From Burkholderia sp. Ax-1724 (GTDB taxonomy: Bacteria > Pseudomonadota > Gammaproteobacteria > Burkholderiales > Burkholderiaceae), in assembly GCF_011752995.1 (NCBI RefSeq), contig NZ_VWWL01000011.1, positions 1 to 64,000 on the forward strand: a DNA stretch of 64,000 nt, read 5' to 3'. The notes under the pieces are model-generated. The model ran no database searches and was not told the DNA's origin. It saw nothing but the letters and a program-made list of their open reading frames with translations. The position numbers and the translations under genes were made by a program. Shown here in pieces: positions 1 to 9,495 of the stretch (within the stretch, counting starts at the first letter, position 1; each line of letters starts with the position of its first letter).

Positions 1-126
1 GTACTTCCGGTACTTCGGGTACTTCCGGTACTTCGGGTACTTCCGGTACTTCGGGTACTTCCGGTACTTCGGGTACTTCCGGTACTTCGGGTACTTCCGG
101 TACTTCGGGTACTTCCGGTACTTCGG
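1..126 (+). repeat. 18-bp coding tandem repeat, seven units
   Basis: Seven head-to-tail copies of an 18-bp unit run from the window edge, each made of two 9-bp half-units that differ by one base. In the coding frame of the downstream gene they encode Gly-Thr-Ser triplets. The unit length is a multiple of three, so copy-number change would lengthen or shorten the protein without a frameshift. The array continues off the left edge, so its full size is unknown. Confidence 0.95.
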
Positions 127-1343
127 GCACCTCCTCCACCCCGATCGGCAACGTCGTCACCCAAGCCAGCAACCTCATCACCGCCGTCGGCACCACGGTT
201 GCCGATACCGGCGGCAAGGTGTCCGGCACGTCGATCCCTGGCGTCAACAGCGCGACGACCACCAACCTCGGCGCGGCGCTCACCGATCTCGGCGACGGCG
301 TGAAGACGCTCGGCAACGGCGCCGCAGCCGGCCTCGGCTCGCTCGGCAGCTCGGCCAATCCGCTCGGCCCGACGCTGACTTCCACCTCGGGCGTCGTCTC
401 CGATGCAGGCGCCGCGGTCAAGTCGGTCGGCGGCGTCGTGGCAAGCCTCGGCAGCGGGCCGCTCAAGCCGCTGGCGCCGGTGACCTCGACGCTCGGCGGC
501 GTCGTCGATGGCGTGGGCGGCGGCGTCATCGCCGTCGGCTCGGGACTGAACAAGGTACTGACGAGCGCGCCGGTGCAGCAGGTCGAAACGCAGCTCAGCT
601 CGGTGATCAATCCGATCACGCTCACCGTCTCCAATACGACGCAAACGCTCGGCAACGCGACCGGCCTCGGCACGCCGCTCGACAAACTGCTCAGCACGCT
701 CGGCAACGGCATCGACTCGGCAGGTCTGAAATTGTCGAACTCCACCAACGATCAGGTCGGCAAGGACGTCGGCGGCATCGTGAGCCAATTGGGCAAGACC
801 GTCACCAGCACGGGCGGCCTGCTCACCGGAGCGACCACCAATCCGCTCGCACCGCTCACCGGACTGCTGGGCGGACTCGGCGGCGCAGGCGGCAGCGGCG
901 GTTCGGGCGGCATCGCGATCCCGCCGCTCACCGGACTGCTCGGTAATCTCGGCCTTGGCCTCGGCGGTACTGGTGGCACGGGCGGCACCGGCGGTTCGGC
1001 CGGCCTCGGCGGCCTGCTGAGCCCGGTCACCGGCCTGCTCGGCAAGGTCGGTTCGCTCGGCGGCACCTCGGGCAACGGCGGCCTGCTCGCGCCGGTGACG
1101 AGCCTCGTCGGCTCGCTGACCGTCTCGGTGAGCGGAACCGTCAGCGCGGGCGCAAGCGCGGGAACCAGCGGCTCGGGCGGCGGCGGTGCCACGCCCAACC
1201 CGGTGACCGGCCTGCTCGCCGGCCTCACCGGCGGTTCGTCGAGCGGCACGAGCAGCGGCGGCTCGGGCAACAAGGGCCTGCTCGCGCCGGTGACGAACCT
1301 CGTCGGCGGCTTGCTCGGCGGCGTCGCCACGACTGGCAAGTAA
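1..1343 (+). CDS. collagen-like GTS-repeat protein, 3' part
   Basis: The reading frame (first full codon at position 3) is open from the left edge to the TAA at 1341-1343, so this is the C-terminal part of a longer protein. It starts with (Gly-Thr-Ser)n, then about 400 residues of Gly/Ser/Thr/Leu-rich sequence in which phrases such as LAPVTGLLGGL recur about every 35 residues. There is no enzymatic motif. Burkholderia proteins of this kind are usually labelled collagen-like triple-helix repeat proteins and are presumed surface or secreted structural proteins; that function is inferred. A GTG at 219 is an internal codon, not the start. A hairpin follows the stop codon. Confidence 0.7.
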   Translation, partial: TSGTSGTSGTSGTSGTSGTSGTSGTSGTSGTSGTSGTSGTSGTSSTPIGNVVTQASNLITAVGTTVADTGGKVSGTSIPGVNSATTTNLGAALTDLGDGVKTLGNGAAAGLGSLGSSANPLGPTLTSTSGVVSDAGAAVKSVGGVVASLGSGPLKPLAPVTSTLGGVVDGVGGGVIAVGSGLNKVLTSAPVQQVETQLSSVINPITLTVSNTTQTLGNATGLGTPLDKLLSTLGNGIDSAGLKLSNSTNDQVGKDVGGIVSQLGKTVTSTGGLLTGATTNPLAPLTGLLGGLGGAGGSGGSGGIAIPPLTGLLGNLGLGLGGTGGTGGTGGSAGLGGLLSPVTGLLGKVGSLGGTSGNGGLLAPVTSLVGSLTVSVSGTVSAGASAGTSGSGGGGATPNPVTGLLAGLTGGSSSGTSSGGSGNKGLLAPVTNLVGGLLGGVATTGK

Positions 1344-1358
1344 GCGTTCTTCGATACG

Positions 1359-1393
1359 GCGGCCGGGCCTTAAAAAATCAACAGCCCGGCCGC
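1359..1393 (+). terminator. terminator-like hairpin
   Basis: A perfect 10-bp GC-rich stem (1359-1368 with 1384-1393) and a 15-nt A-rich loop lie 16 bp after the stop codon of the collagen-like gene. No T-run follows, so intrinsic termination may be partial. Confidence 0.5.
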
Positions 1394-1420
1394 TAACAAT
1401 GTCATGACTACGAGGATGGC

Positions 1421-2689
1421 ATGAACTCCACTATCGATACCGTCGCGCAAGCGCCGGACGCTCGCCCGCGTTCGGCGGCTCCGTTTTCGGTCGGCCTCGC
1501 CGGCATCGCTGCGGGCCTGCTGACGCTCTGGCTGCTGCGCAACAGCACGACACTCGACGGCGCGACGCGCGGCGTACTCGCGTCTCTCGCGATCATCGCG
1601 ATGATCGCGCTTCACGATCTGTTCGTCGCGCGCGTCTATTTGCGCCCGAGCGCCGGACTGGCAGGCCACGCGGTGCGGCCGCTCAGTGTCGCGCGCGTCG
1701 CGGTGCGGCTCGCCGCGCTTGCGTCGATCTATGCCGGCATCGGCCTGCTCTATTTCCTGCTGCCCGAATACCAGGGCACGTTCTACGAACCGTACTGGAC
1801 GCTGCTGCGCACGCTCGCGCCGTACGTGATCGTCGCGGCGCCGTTTTATTTCGCGTGGATGGACCGCCGCCAGCGCGACACCGACGACGCGTACCTCGTA
1901 TGGGGACGCCTGCTGCTGCGCGGCGAGCGCCCCGCCAACTGGCGTCCGCTGCGGGAGATGCTGGCGGGTTGGATGGTGAAGGCGTTTTTCCTGCCGTTGA
2001 TGACCGTCTATCTGTCGACCAACGCGGATCATCTGAACGGTTCGCTGAACACCGCGCTGAACGCGCCCTTCACGCTCGACTCGTTCCGCTTCATGTACGA
2101 CCTGTCGTACTCGATGGACCTGATGTTCGGCACGGTGGGCTATCTGTGCACGTTCCGCATTCTCGACAGCCACGTGCGCAGCGCCGAGCCGACGACGCTC
2201 GGCTGGCTCGTCGCGCTCATCTGCTATCAACCGTTCTGGTCGGTAATGGCGAACCAGTACCTTCGCTATGAAGGTTCGGTGTTCTGGGACAACTGGCTTA
2301 TTTCGGTGCCGACGCTGCGCATCGTCTGGGGCGTCGTGATCGTCGCGCTGCTGCTGTGCTATGCGTCGTCGACGATCTCGTTCGGCTTGCGCTTTTCCAA
2401 TCTGACCAATCGCGGGATCATTACTTCAGGGCCTTATCGTTTCACCAAGCATCCGGCTTATATCTCGAAGAATCTGTCGTACTGGATGATCTCGGTGCCC
2501 TTCATCGAGCCGCTCGGCTGGCGCGTCGCGCTCATGCATTGCACGGGGTTGATCGGTATCAACCTGCTTTATTTTTTGCGGGCAAAAACCGAGGAACGGC
2601 ATTTGATGAATGATCCGGAGTATCGGGCTTACGCGGAGTGGATTGGGAGGAATGGGGTGGTGGCGAGGGTTTTGAGGGTGTTTGGGTAA
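1421..2689 (+). CDS. isoprenylcysteine carboxyl methyltransferase-like membrane protein
   Basis: 422 residues with about nine hydrophobic segments. The C-terminal part carries the signature of the ICMT/phospholipid methyltransferase superfamily: GPYRFTKHPAY near residue 340 and a closing RAKTEERHL..DPEYRAY segment, which together bind S-adenosylmethionine in known members. It is therefore likely an inner-membrane SAM-dependent methyltransferase; the acceptor cannot be told. The ATG at 1421 has a GAGGA ribosome site 6 nt upstream. The gene stands alone between two hairpins. Confidence 0.75.
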   Translation: MNSTIDTVAQAPDARPRSAAPFSVGLAGIAAGLLTLWLLRNSTTLDGATRGVLASLAIIAMIALHDLFVARVYLRPSAGLAGHAVRPLSVARVAVRLAALASIYAGIGLLYFLLPEYQGTFYEPYWTLLRTLAPYVIVAAPFYFAWMDRRQRDTDDAYLVWGRLLLRGERPANWRPLREMLAGWMVKAFFLPLMTVYLSTNADHLNGSLNTALNAPFTLDSFRFMYDLSYSMDLMFGTVGYLCTFRILDSHVRSAEPTTLGWLVALICYQPFWSVMANQYLRYEGSVFWDNWLISVPTLRIVWGVVIVALLLCYASSTISFGLRFSNLTNRGIITSGPYRFTKHPAYISKNLSYWMISVPFIEPLGWRVALMHCTGLIGINLLYFLRAKTEERHLMNDPEYRAYAEWIGRNGVVARVLRVFG

Positions 2690-2800
2690 AAGTACTTGAA
2701 ATCATGCAGGCGGTAGTTGAGTTGTTTTATTGGTGCACTCTGTCTATTACTCCATTTATTACGATATATCTCGCGCCGCCAATTCTGGCTGACGCACTTC

Positions 2801-2838
2801 GAAGGCGGACGAGAACTCGTCCGCCTTCTCCTTTCTCT
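2801..2838 (+). terminator. intrinsic terminator-like hairpin
   Basis: A 12-bp perfect stem (2801-2812 with 2817-2828) with a GAAC tetraloop is followed by a pyrimidine run. It lies 112 bp after the methyltransferase stop codon. The interval between them (2690-2800) is AT-richer and shows no gene. Confidence 0.6.
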
Positions 2839-2875
2839 CCACACAAGTTAGCGGCAACTCCCTCAAACGTTCGAT

Positions 2876-3118
2876 TCAAACAGACCCTGCCAGCACCCTC
2901 CGATATAACCTAGAAATGGCGCAGCGAAACGCGTCTACTCCGTTCCTTCCTGTACGGTCCGTTACGGGAGACGTAACGTAACGGGCCAGCTCCTTCATAC
3001 ACGCCAGAACGCTGCCCGCCACATCACCCATGCTCTGCGGATACCCGTAAAGCATTGTCAGAAAAGGTTTTATCCCGTTCGCTTCGCCACCGAGCAACGG
3101 GAACATGTCTATTGGCAT
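2876..3118 (-). CDS. small hypothetical protein (weak)
   Basis: An 80-codon reading frame with ATG at 3118. The translation has ordinary composition but no recognised domain, signal peptide or membrane segment. The ribosome site is weak (AGAAAG). A palindromic TTACG block at 2959-2984 lies inside it, so the region may instead be regulatory DNA upstream of the exopolysaccharide genes. Confidence 0.25.
   Translation of the reverse strand: MPIDMFPLLGGEANGIKPFLTMLYGYPQSMGDVAGSVLACMKELARYVTSPVTDRTGRNGVDAFRCAISRLYRRVLAGSV
2959..2984. promoter_or_regulatory. TTACG inverted repeat upstream of EPS operon
   Basis: CCGTTACG and CGTAACGG form an inverted repeat with a 10-nt spacer, and the spacer itself contains a further CGTAACG copy. 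Related TTACG palindromes occur at 19661-19682 and 20737-20788, at the far end of the same gene cluster. This is a candidate operator; the binding protein is unknown. Confidence 0.4.
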
Positions 3119-3192
3119 GCTTTCTGCTTTTTATGAACCGCGGTACAGAACGTGGCTTAGAAAGCAGTGGGCAATATTGCGTTCGCGTCAAC

Positions 3193-3224
3193 GCCTGATC
3201 TGATCGGGGGTTATCAGGTCAGGC
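3193..3224 (+). promoter_or_regulatory. 12-bp inverted repeat in the EPS operon leader
   Basis: Arms 3193-3204 and 3213-3224 pair over 12 bp with one G-U, around an 8-nt loop. It lies 335 bp upstream of the first exopolysaccharide gene. In RNA it would fold as a hairpin, as DNA it could be an operator. Apart from this, the 3119-3558 interval shows no gene on either strand that I can support; it presumably contains the operon promoter and an untranslated leader. Confidence 0.4.
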
Positions 3225-3558
3225 TCCTCAACGCGTAGCGTCAGTGCGTTTCGCAGTACGGCGCTGCAGATGCAATGTGAAGCGCCGCATGCGTCTAACT
3301 GGCGCCGTCGGTTTCACAGGACGTTCCCCATCGTTGTTCAGGCTCGTTCAGCCATGTAACTGCGGCTGGTCGGGTGCAATCCGGTTTGTGTCTTGAATTG
3401 CGCGCTTATCGCGTGGCGAGGCAATGTCGTCTTTTACGACGATAGAGCAGTAGTAAAGAGCAAACAAAAAGAGAGACCTGATCTGTGCGAGCGAAATACG
3501 CATTGCACAGATCGACAAAAAACATTTGGCGCCAAAGATGCGCGCGGGGAAAGAAGAA

Positions 3559-4974
3559 ATGGAAACGACAGATTTTTCACACCACAGAAGAGCGATGCCA
3601 GGCTTGCACAGCCTGATTGCGCGTCTTCTCGATGTGACGCTTGTCGTTCTAGGATCGCTGGTTGCATCGCATGTGAGATTCGAAGACCTAGCGCAGAGCC
3701 GTCTCGATACGGCTTTCGTCGCGTTTGCCGCCGCTTTTACGCTGGTGCTGTTTCCGATGTTCGGCGTGTACGGTTCATGGCGCGGCAGAGCCATGCTGCG
3801 CATGATCGGGCAAGTATCGCTCGCGTGGCTGGTCGTGCAAGGCTGCGGACTCGTATTGATGTTCTCCTTGCATCGGTCCGATTTCATCTCGCGGCTGTGG
3901 TTCGCCTATTGGACCGGAATGACCGGTGGCGCGCTGGTCACCTCTCGCGTCGCAGTGCACATGGTGCTCGCGCGTCTTCGCTATGCCGGCATGAACCTGA
4001 GGCACGTCGCCGTCGTCGGTTGCGGAGCACATTGCCAGCAGGTCGTGCGCACGATCGAAGGAGCCGCCGGTAGCGGCTTTCGAGCAGTGGCGGCTTTCGA
4101 CGCACGACCGGTCATCAGCACCGCCGGCTCAGGCGTGCCGGTATACGACGACGTCGGGAAATTCGCCGCCTATGTCCGCACTCACGACGTGCAGGAAGTA
4201 TGGCTCGCGTTGCCGCTTTCCGAAGAGCGCACCATCTCGCGATTCGTCGCGGAATTCCGCGACGATCTCGTCAACGTGCGTTTCGTACCCGACATGCGCA
4301 GTGTTGCGCTGTTCGATAGCGGCATGATCGATCTGATCGGTATGCCCGCGATCAACCTCGTCGCATCGCCGGTACCTGCGCGCGCGCTTGTGAAGAAAGA
4401 GATTTTCGATCGCATATTCGCCGCCTGTGCGCTATTGGCACTCGCACCGCTGCTCCTCGCAATCGCCATTGCCGTGAAGTGCTCTTCGCGTGGACCGGTG
4501 TTCTTCACGCAGAAGCGCAAGGGCGCGGACGGACAAATCTTCAAGATCTACAAGTTTCGCTCGATGCGTCCGCATGTGGTCGAGAGCGGCGTCGTAAAGC
4601 AGGCAACCAAAGACGATCCGCGCATTACGCGCGTGGGCGCGTTTCTCCGCCGCACCAGTCTCGACGAATTACCGCAGTTCTTCAACGTACTGCGCGGCGA
4701 TATGTCGGTGGTCGGTCCGCGTCCGCATGCGATCGAACACGACGAGCTCTATCAGAAAGTGGTGAACGGCTATATCCATCGCTACCGGATCAAACCCGGC
4801 ATTACAGGATGGGCACAGATCAACGGTTTCAGAGGCGAAACCGATCGCATCGAAAAGATGCAGGAGCGCGTCGAACACGATCTCTATTACCTGAGGAACT
4901 GGTCATTCGGATTGGACATGCGAATCGTCGCGGCGACTATCGCCAAAGGATTCGTTCACAGCAACGCGTATTGA
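3559..4974 (+). CDS. undecaprenyl-phosphate glucose phosphotransferase (WcaJ/BceB-like)
   Basis: Polyisoprenyl-phosphate hexose-1-phosphate transferase, expected to start repeat-unit synthesis by placing the first sugar phosphate on undecaprenyl phosphate at the inner membrane. About 471 residues: four N-terminal membrane helices, a Rossmann-like CoA-binding domain (about 130-250), a re-entrant hydrophobic segment (about 290-310) and the C-terminal bacterial sugar transferase domain with KFRSM, the LDELPQ catalytic pair, GPRP and PGITGWAQ motifs. I chose the ATG at 3559 because of the purine-rich site just upstream; an in-frame start at 3526 would add 11 residues. First gene of a co-directional exopolysaccharide operon reaching 19644. 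Confidence 0.9.
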   Translation: METTDFSHHRRAMPGLHSLIARLLDVTLVVLGSLVASHVRFEDLAQSRLDTAFVAFAAAFTLVLFPMFGVYGSWRGRAMLRMIGQVSLAWLVVQGCGLVLMFSLHRSDFISRLWFAYWTGMTGGALVTSRVAVHMVLARLRYAGMNLRHVAVVGCGAHCQQVVRTIEGAAGSGFRAVAAFDARPVISTAGSGVPVYDDVGKFAAYVRTHDVQEVWLALPLSEERTISRFVAEFRDDLVNVRFVPDMRSVALFDSGMIDLIGMPAINLVASPVPARALVKKEIFDRIFAACALLALAPLLLAIAIAVKCSSRGPVFFTQKRKGADGQIFKIYKFRSMRPHVVESGVVKQATKDDPRITRVGAFLRRTSLDELPQFFNVLRGDMSVVGPRPHAIEHDELYQKVVNGYIHRYRIKPGITGWAQINGFRGETDRIEKMQERVEHDLYYLRNWSFGLDMRIVAATIAKGFVHSNAY

Positions 4975-4998
4975 TATCCGTACCCACGACAACAACGC

Positions 4999-7374
4999 AT
5001 GGCCACGAAACTACGCGGACTGACGTCTCATCCGACACCCACGGCTCTGGCGCTCGCGGCGACGCTTGCATTCCCGGCGTTGGCCCATGCGACCGATCCC
5101 GCCCTGGGCGCACTCGGCCAGGCCGGCGGCCTGGTGATTCCTTACGCGTTTGCGCTGCCCGAAGGAATGGTGGAAACGCAGTACAACAACTACATCGATC
5201 CGCGCTATGGGACGCAGGCGACCGGTTCCCAGATCTACTGGGGCGCGGTGGGATTGCTGCCATACGTCGAACTGTCGGCCGGCCTCGCGAACTATCCGGC
5301 CAACGTGCACGTACCGTATTCGAATGAGGAACGCTTTCTTTTCCGTCACCTGATGGGAAACCTGAAAGTCGAAGTACCGAAGTTCTTCAAATACCAGCCA
5401 ACGATTGCGTTCGGCCTCAGCGACATCGGCGGACAAACACATTTCTTCCGGTCGAAATACGGTGTCGTTTCACAGGCATTCGGACCATTGACGTTGACTG
5501 CTGGTTACGGTCAGGGCGATCGCCTCGACGGGCTATTCGGCGGTGCGCAGCTCTCGCTGTGGCATACCGGTCTGTCCCTGCTCGCGGAAGACGATTCGAA
5601 AACACCTTACGCGGGCGTACGTTATCAATCGCCGCGAATCAGCTGGCTCGCCGACGCGAATGTAATCGGCACCTTCGCGCGATCGCTGCGCTCGACGAAT
5701 GGCGTATCGCCGCGCACGTCGTTTTCGGTCGGCATTCAGATTCCGCTCGGCAAGCGCTTTAGCGGCGCGCGCTGCGAAAACGGCCTGTGCGAAGGCCCGC
5801 AAACCGGCGCCACGCAAACCACCGCGGCGAAAGACGACGAACCGCTACGGTTCGCAAGCCTGCCCCCCGTCAACGTACGTGCGGCAACGGCAAGCACCAA
5901 CGCACTAGCCAGCGCGCCGATCAGCTACGTGCCACCGCTGCAATCGTACGCGTCGGTCATGCTGAGCGACGCGACGCCAGCGAAATCCGCGGACACGCCC
6001 GCACTGGCGGAAGCGCTCGATACGTCCTCGCTCGACGAAATCGCCGCACATCTGTTCGCCGCAGGGCTCGAGCGCGTGCGCGTCGGTATCAGCGGTCACG
6101 ATCTGATCGTCGAGTATGAGAACCATCGCTACAACCAGAATGAAACCGACGCACTCGGCATCGTGCTCGGTGTGGCGAGCGTCAACGCACCGCACGGTAC
6201 CAGCAAGATTCACGTCGTGATCAAGAAGGCCAATGAGCCGCTCGGCGAAGTGACCGTCGATCGCGACGCATTTGCGCAATTTATGGCCGGTGGCGACCCA
6301 ATGGCCGCTAGCGCGTCGCTGACGATGCGCACGCGTCCGACCTATGACCCCGACTCGATTTCCTGGCATGGCGACGAGCGCAAGCACGGGCTTACGCGCA
6401 TCCAGATCGAGCCGGTCGTCAGCTACCTGTACGGCACCGAATACGGCGTATTTGATATTTCGCTCGGCGCCAACATTCAGGGCTTCGTGCCGCTATGGCG
6501 CGGCGCGGAGCTGTACGCGAGCTATATCGCACCGCTTTACAACACGAAGAACATGGACGACGGCCGCGTGTTCAGCGACTACCGCCTGCGTGGCGGTCTG
6601 AACGCCGTGGCTCTCGCGCAGAGCTTCTGGATCGCGCCGCGGGTTTTCAACGTGCTGTCGGTCGGCAAGTTCGATTACTCGTATGTCGGCGCACAAAACG
6701 AAACGACCGTCTTCGTACCGGGCCGTCCCGATCTGATTCGTCTGCGGCTCGCGTATCTGCACCACGAACCGGGCCACGACGACCTGCCGAGCGAAAAGAA
6801 CGCGGAGTTGACTTACCGCTGGGTACAGCCCGCGTGGAAGCTATGGATCGAAGCCGGCGTCGCGCGTTTCGTCGGCGGAGATAAAGGCCCTGTCGCCACG
6901 CTCACGCGCTGGTTCGACGACGTATCCGTCAGCGTGCATGGGGAACACAGCGGCCAAGGCACGTTCGTCGGCGCGGCGGTCAGCTTCCCGCTCACACCGC
7001 GTCAAGGCATGCAGCCCGGCATTACGCAGGTGTATGGCTCGGAAGACTTCGGCCTCGATTTCCGCACGCGCGTCGGTTCGACGAATTACCTGTCGGCCAA
7101 TGCCGCTGAAAACATGAGCTTTCCGTATAGCACGCAGCAATACCTGCTGAATCAGGGTCGCTTTAGTGGCGAGTACTTCTCCACGCAGCTTTACCGGATG
7201 CGCGACGCCTATTTGCGTTACGGCCATCCCGATCGCAATGAAAAGAAAACCGCGCCGCAAACGGGTGCGCAAGAGTCGCCGATGGGAATCGCACTTTTGC
7301 GTCGCGACTGCGGAAAACAGGTTCTGTCAGGTGTAAGCGATGGACTGGCGTTAATGCCCGTCAAGTGTGAATAA
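4999..7374 (+). CDS. YjbH-domain exopolysaccharide outer-membrane protein
   Basis: 791 residues with an N-terminal signal peptide ending near ALAHA. The sequence has the layout of YjbH/DUF940 proteins: an N-terminal beta-rich domain with YNNYIDPRYG, a periplasmic linker around 260-340, and a long C-terminal beta-barrel-like domain. YjbH-family proteins accompany polysaccharide export genes in enterobacteria and are thought to sit in the outer membrane; their exact role is unsettled. It follows the priming transferase by 24 bp, which supports co-transcription. Confidence 0.8.
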   Translation: MATKLRGLTSHPTPTALALAATLAFPALAHATDPALGALGQAGGLVIPYAFALPEGMVETQYNNYIDPRYGTQATGSQIYWGAVGLLPYVELSAGLANYPANVHVPYSNEERFLFRHLMGNLKVEVPKFFKYQPTIAFGLSDIGGQTHFFRSKYGVVSQAFGPLTLTAGYGQGDRLDGLFGGAQLSLWHTGLSLLAEDDSKTPYAGVRYQSPRISWLADANVIGTFARSLRSTNGVSPRTSFSVGIQIPLGKRFSGARCENGLCEGPQTGATQTTAAKDDEPLRFASLPPVNVRAATASTNALASAPISYVPPLQSYASVMLSDATPAKSADTPALAEALDTSSLDEIAAHLFAAGLERVRVGISGHDLIVEYENHRYNQNETDALGIVLGVASVNAPHGTSKIHVVIKKANEPLGEVTVDRDAFAQFMAGGDPMAASASLTMRTRPTYDPDSISWHGDERKHGLTRIQIEPVVSYLYGTEYGVFDISLGANIQGFVPLWRGAELYASYIAPLYNTKNMDDGRVFSDYRLRGGLNAVALAQSFWIAPRVFNVLSVGKFDYSYVGAQNETTVFVPGRPDLIRLRLAYLHHEPGHDDLPSEKNAELTYRWVQPAWKLWIEAGVARFVGGDKGPVATLTRWFDDVSVSVHGEHSGQGTFVGAAVSFPLTPRQGMQPGITQVYGSEDFGLDFRTRVGSTNYLSANAAENMSFPYSTQQYLLNQGRFSGEYFSTQLYRMRDAYLRYGHPDRNEKKTAPQTGAQESPMGIALLRRDCGKQVLSGVSDGLALMPVKCE

Positions 7375-7393
7375 CCTTCTTTGGAGATACACG

Positions 7394-8131
7394 ATGAAAC
7401 TTCTTAACGGTGCTACGCTGCGCACCCTCCAGTACGGATCGATGATGCTCGCTGCCAGCGCGCTGGTTGCATGCGGTGGCAACGACGTCGGCTCCGCCCC
7501 TACCGCGACGATCAGCGGCACGACCGCGGTCGGTGCCGCCCTTGCCAGCGCGAACGTCACGCTGACCTGCAAGAACGGATCGGGAAGCACCACATCCGAT
7601 TCGAATGGCGCCTATAAAGCCACCTTCAGTTTCGATGGACCTTGCGTGATCACCGCAAGCGGCGGTTCGGTGACGATCCATTCGTTCGCGGCCGGTTCCG
7701 GCACCTACAACGTGACGCCACTCACCGAACTGCTGCTGAGCTACCTGGCCGGCCAACTCGGCACGACGGAAAGCGCGCTACTTGCGGGCATTTCGTCGAA
7801 TGCGTCTTACCAGAGCGCGCTTTCGAATAGCACGGTCATCGCAAATGCGGAAGCTGCGGTCGCGAAGCTCATCAAGGACAAGTACGGCATCACGCTGTCT
7901 TCCTCGTCGTTCCTGACGGTGGCGTTTACGCCGGGCTCCGCCGGCGCCGACTCGGATCTCGACACGCTGCAGACCGCGGGAGCGATCACGAGCAACGGCC
8001 AGCCGGCGGCGGCGCTGGCGGCGGCGGCATTGGCGGCAGGTCAGGCCGCGCCGATTTCGGGCGGTGGGACGGGGGGGAATCCGACGGGTGGGACGGGTGG
8101 TTCGGGCGGAACCGGAACGTCGACGAAGTAG
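7394..8131 (+). CDS. putative lipoprotein in EPS operon
   Basis: 245 residues. The ATG at 7394 is preceded by TTTGGAG and begins a lipoprotein signal with lipobox LVAC (Cys at about residue 27). An Ig-like, carboxypeptidase-regulatory-like segment (roughly 40-100: ISGTTAVGAALASANVTL, then GAYKATF) follows, then a helical region and a Gly/Thr-rich tail. I do not recognise a specific family. Its place between the YjbH-like gene and the Wza-like gene suggests a periplasmic or outer-membrane accessory role in polymer export. Confidence 0.65.
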   Translation: MKLLNGATLRTLQYGSMMLAASALVACGGNDVGSAPTATISGTTAVGAALASANVTLTCKNGSGSTTSDSNGAYKATFSFDGPCVITASGGSVTIHSFAAGSGTYNVTPLTELLLSYLAGQLGTTESALLAGISSNASYQSALSNSTVIANAEAAVAKLIKDKYGITLSSSSFLTVAFTPGSAGADSDLDTLQTAGAITSNGQPAAALAAAALAAGQAAPISGGGTGGNPTGGTGGSGGTGTSTK

Positions 8132-8337
8132 GCGGCATCACATGATCGCGCGGGAACGCTCACGCTCCCGCCGATCCATCTCAACAAAAAGATCAATGCA
8201 AGCGAGTTCCGCAGGCAAGCAAGCATCGGTCATCTGCAGTTACAGCATCGACCAACACTAAATGTGTGACGGCCGCCGCGGTGATCCGCAAACGGCATCG
8301 AGCACGCTAATGGCCAACGGCTTTACGGAGCAGTGAA

Positions 8338-9495
8338 ATGAGAGTGGATGTAAATGCAATCGGCAGAAGCCTGAGGATTGTGCGCGGCGTGTCCGCAATC
8401 GCCGCGTGTGCAAGTATGGTGGCGTGTGCCGCCGCGCCGGGCATGAAGATGAGTACACCAACAGCGCTCCCGGTGACGACCGGCGACGCACAAACGCCGG
8501 CCACGAATCTGCCAGTATCGATCGAGGACATCAACGTTACTCTGATCGCGCAGATGCAAAACCAGCTCGCGCAGACACGCTCCGATCAGCTTCGCGATCT
8601 CATGTCGGCTCCCGCTGCTTATACGCTCGGCAAGGGCGACGTACTGCAGATCACGGTGTGGGATCACCCGGAACTCGTTGCCGCTCAGGCACCGAGCGGA
8701 CAGACGACGACGCGCGCGTTCGATCCGGCACCTGGCTTTGTGATCGACGAAGACGGCAATCTGCAATTCCCCTATGTTGGAAACCTGCACGTCGAAGGGC
8801 TCAAACCCGCCGAAGTTCAACGCGAATTGACTACACGTCTCGCCAACGTCTTTATCAAGCCGCAGGTGACGGTGCGTATCGCGTCGTTCCGCGCGAAACA
8901 GGTGTTCGTGGACGGCCAGGTGCATACACCGGGTGCCCTGCCGCTCAACGATATTCCAATGACGTTGTACGACGCGATCAATCGCGCAGGCGGCTTCAGC
9001 GATACCGCCGACCAAAGCCATCTTGTGCTCGTGCGCAACGGCCGTTCGTATCCGATCAGCCTTACCGACATGCTGGACACGGGTATCAATCCGGCGAAGA
9101 TCGTACTGCATGACGGTGATCTGCTGCGCGTGCTCGCGCGCGACGAAAACGGCGTGTATGTGATGGGTGAAGTCAACAAGCCGTTGACCGCGCTACCCAT
9201 GCGCAACGGCCGCCTCTCGCTAAGCGACGCCATCTCGCAAGCAGGTAGCCTGAATAGCAGTACCGCCGACGCGTCCGAAGTCTACGTGATACGGGATTCG
9301 CTGAGCCCGCACCCACAGGTCTATCACCTCGCTGCACGCTCGCCGGTGGCGATGCTGCTCGCAAATCAGTTCGAATTGAATCCGCACGACATCGTCTATG
9401 TCGACGGCAATGGCCTGGTGCGCTTCTCGCGCGTGCTGAGCCTGTTGCTGCCGGCCATCAATGCCGGACTCACCGCGGCGATAGTGACCAAATGA
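8338..9495 (+). CDS. polysaccharide export lipoprotein (Wza/BceE family)
   Basis: 385 residues. The lipobox SMVAC lies near residue 30, then a polysaccharide-export domain (YTLGKGDVLQITVWDHPEL, about 95-200) and two SLBB-type domains (KQVFVDGQVHTPGALPL and NGVYVMGEVNKPL). Members form the octameric outer-membrane channel through which high-molecular-weight polysaccharide leaves the cell. The stop overlaps the phosphatase start by 4 bp, so the two are translationally coupled. The preceding 206 bp (8132-8337) hold no gene. Confidence 0.9.
   Translation: MRVDVNAIGRSLRIVRGVSAIAACASMVACAAAPGMKMSTPTALPVTTGDAQTPATNLPVSIEDINVTLIAQMQNQLAQTRSDQLRDLMSAPAAYTLGKGDVLQITVWDHPELVAAQAPSGQTTTRAFDPAPGFVIDEDGNLQFPYVGNLHVEGLKPAEVQRELTTRLANVFIKPQVTVRIASFRAKQVFVDGQVHTPGALPLNDIPMTLYDAINRAGGFSDTADQSHLVLVRNGRSYPISLTDMLDTGINPAKIVLHDGDLLRVLARDENGVYVMGEVNKPLTALPMRNGRLSLSDAISQAGSLNSSTADASEVYVIRDSLSPHPQVYHLAARSPVAMLLANQFELNPHDIVYVDGNGLVRFSRVLSLLLPAINAGLTAAIVTK

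Noticed and set aside
1..126. CRISPR array
   Set aside because: The repeats are contiguous without spacers and are in a coding frame. No CRISPR array or cas gene was seen in the window.
752..1339. Long antisense reading frame rich in proline opposite the collagen-like gene
   Set aside because: It is the mirror of a Gly-rich high-GC gene and has no ribosome site or domain.
2638..2913. 91-codon frame after the methyltransferase gene
   Set aside because: It overlaps the methyltransferase end and the hairpin at 2801-2828 and lacks a ribosome site.
3229..3240. Sequence resembling an ops/JUMPstart element before the EPS operon
   Set aside because: Only a partial match (GCGTAGCGT), and RfaH-type ops elements are not established in this group.
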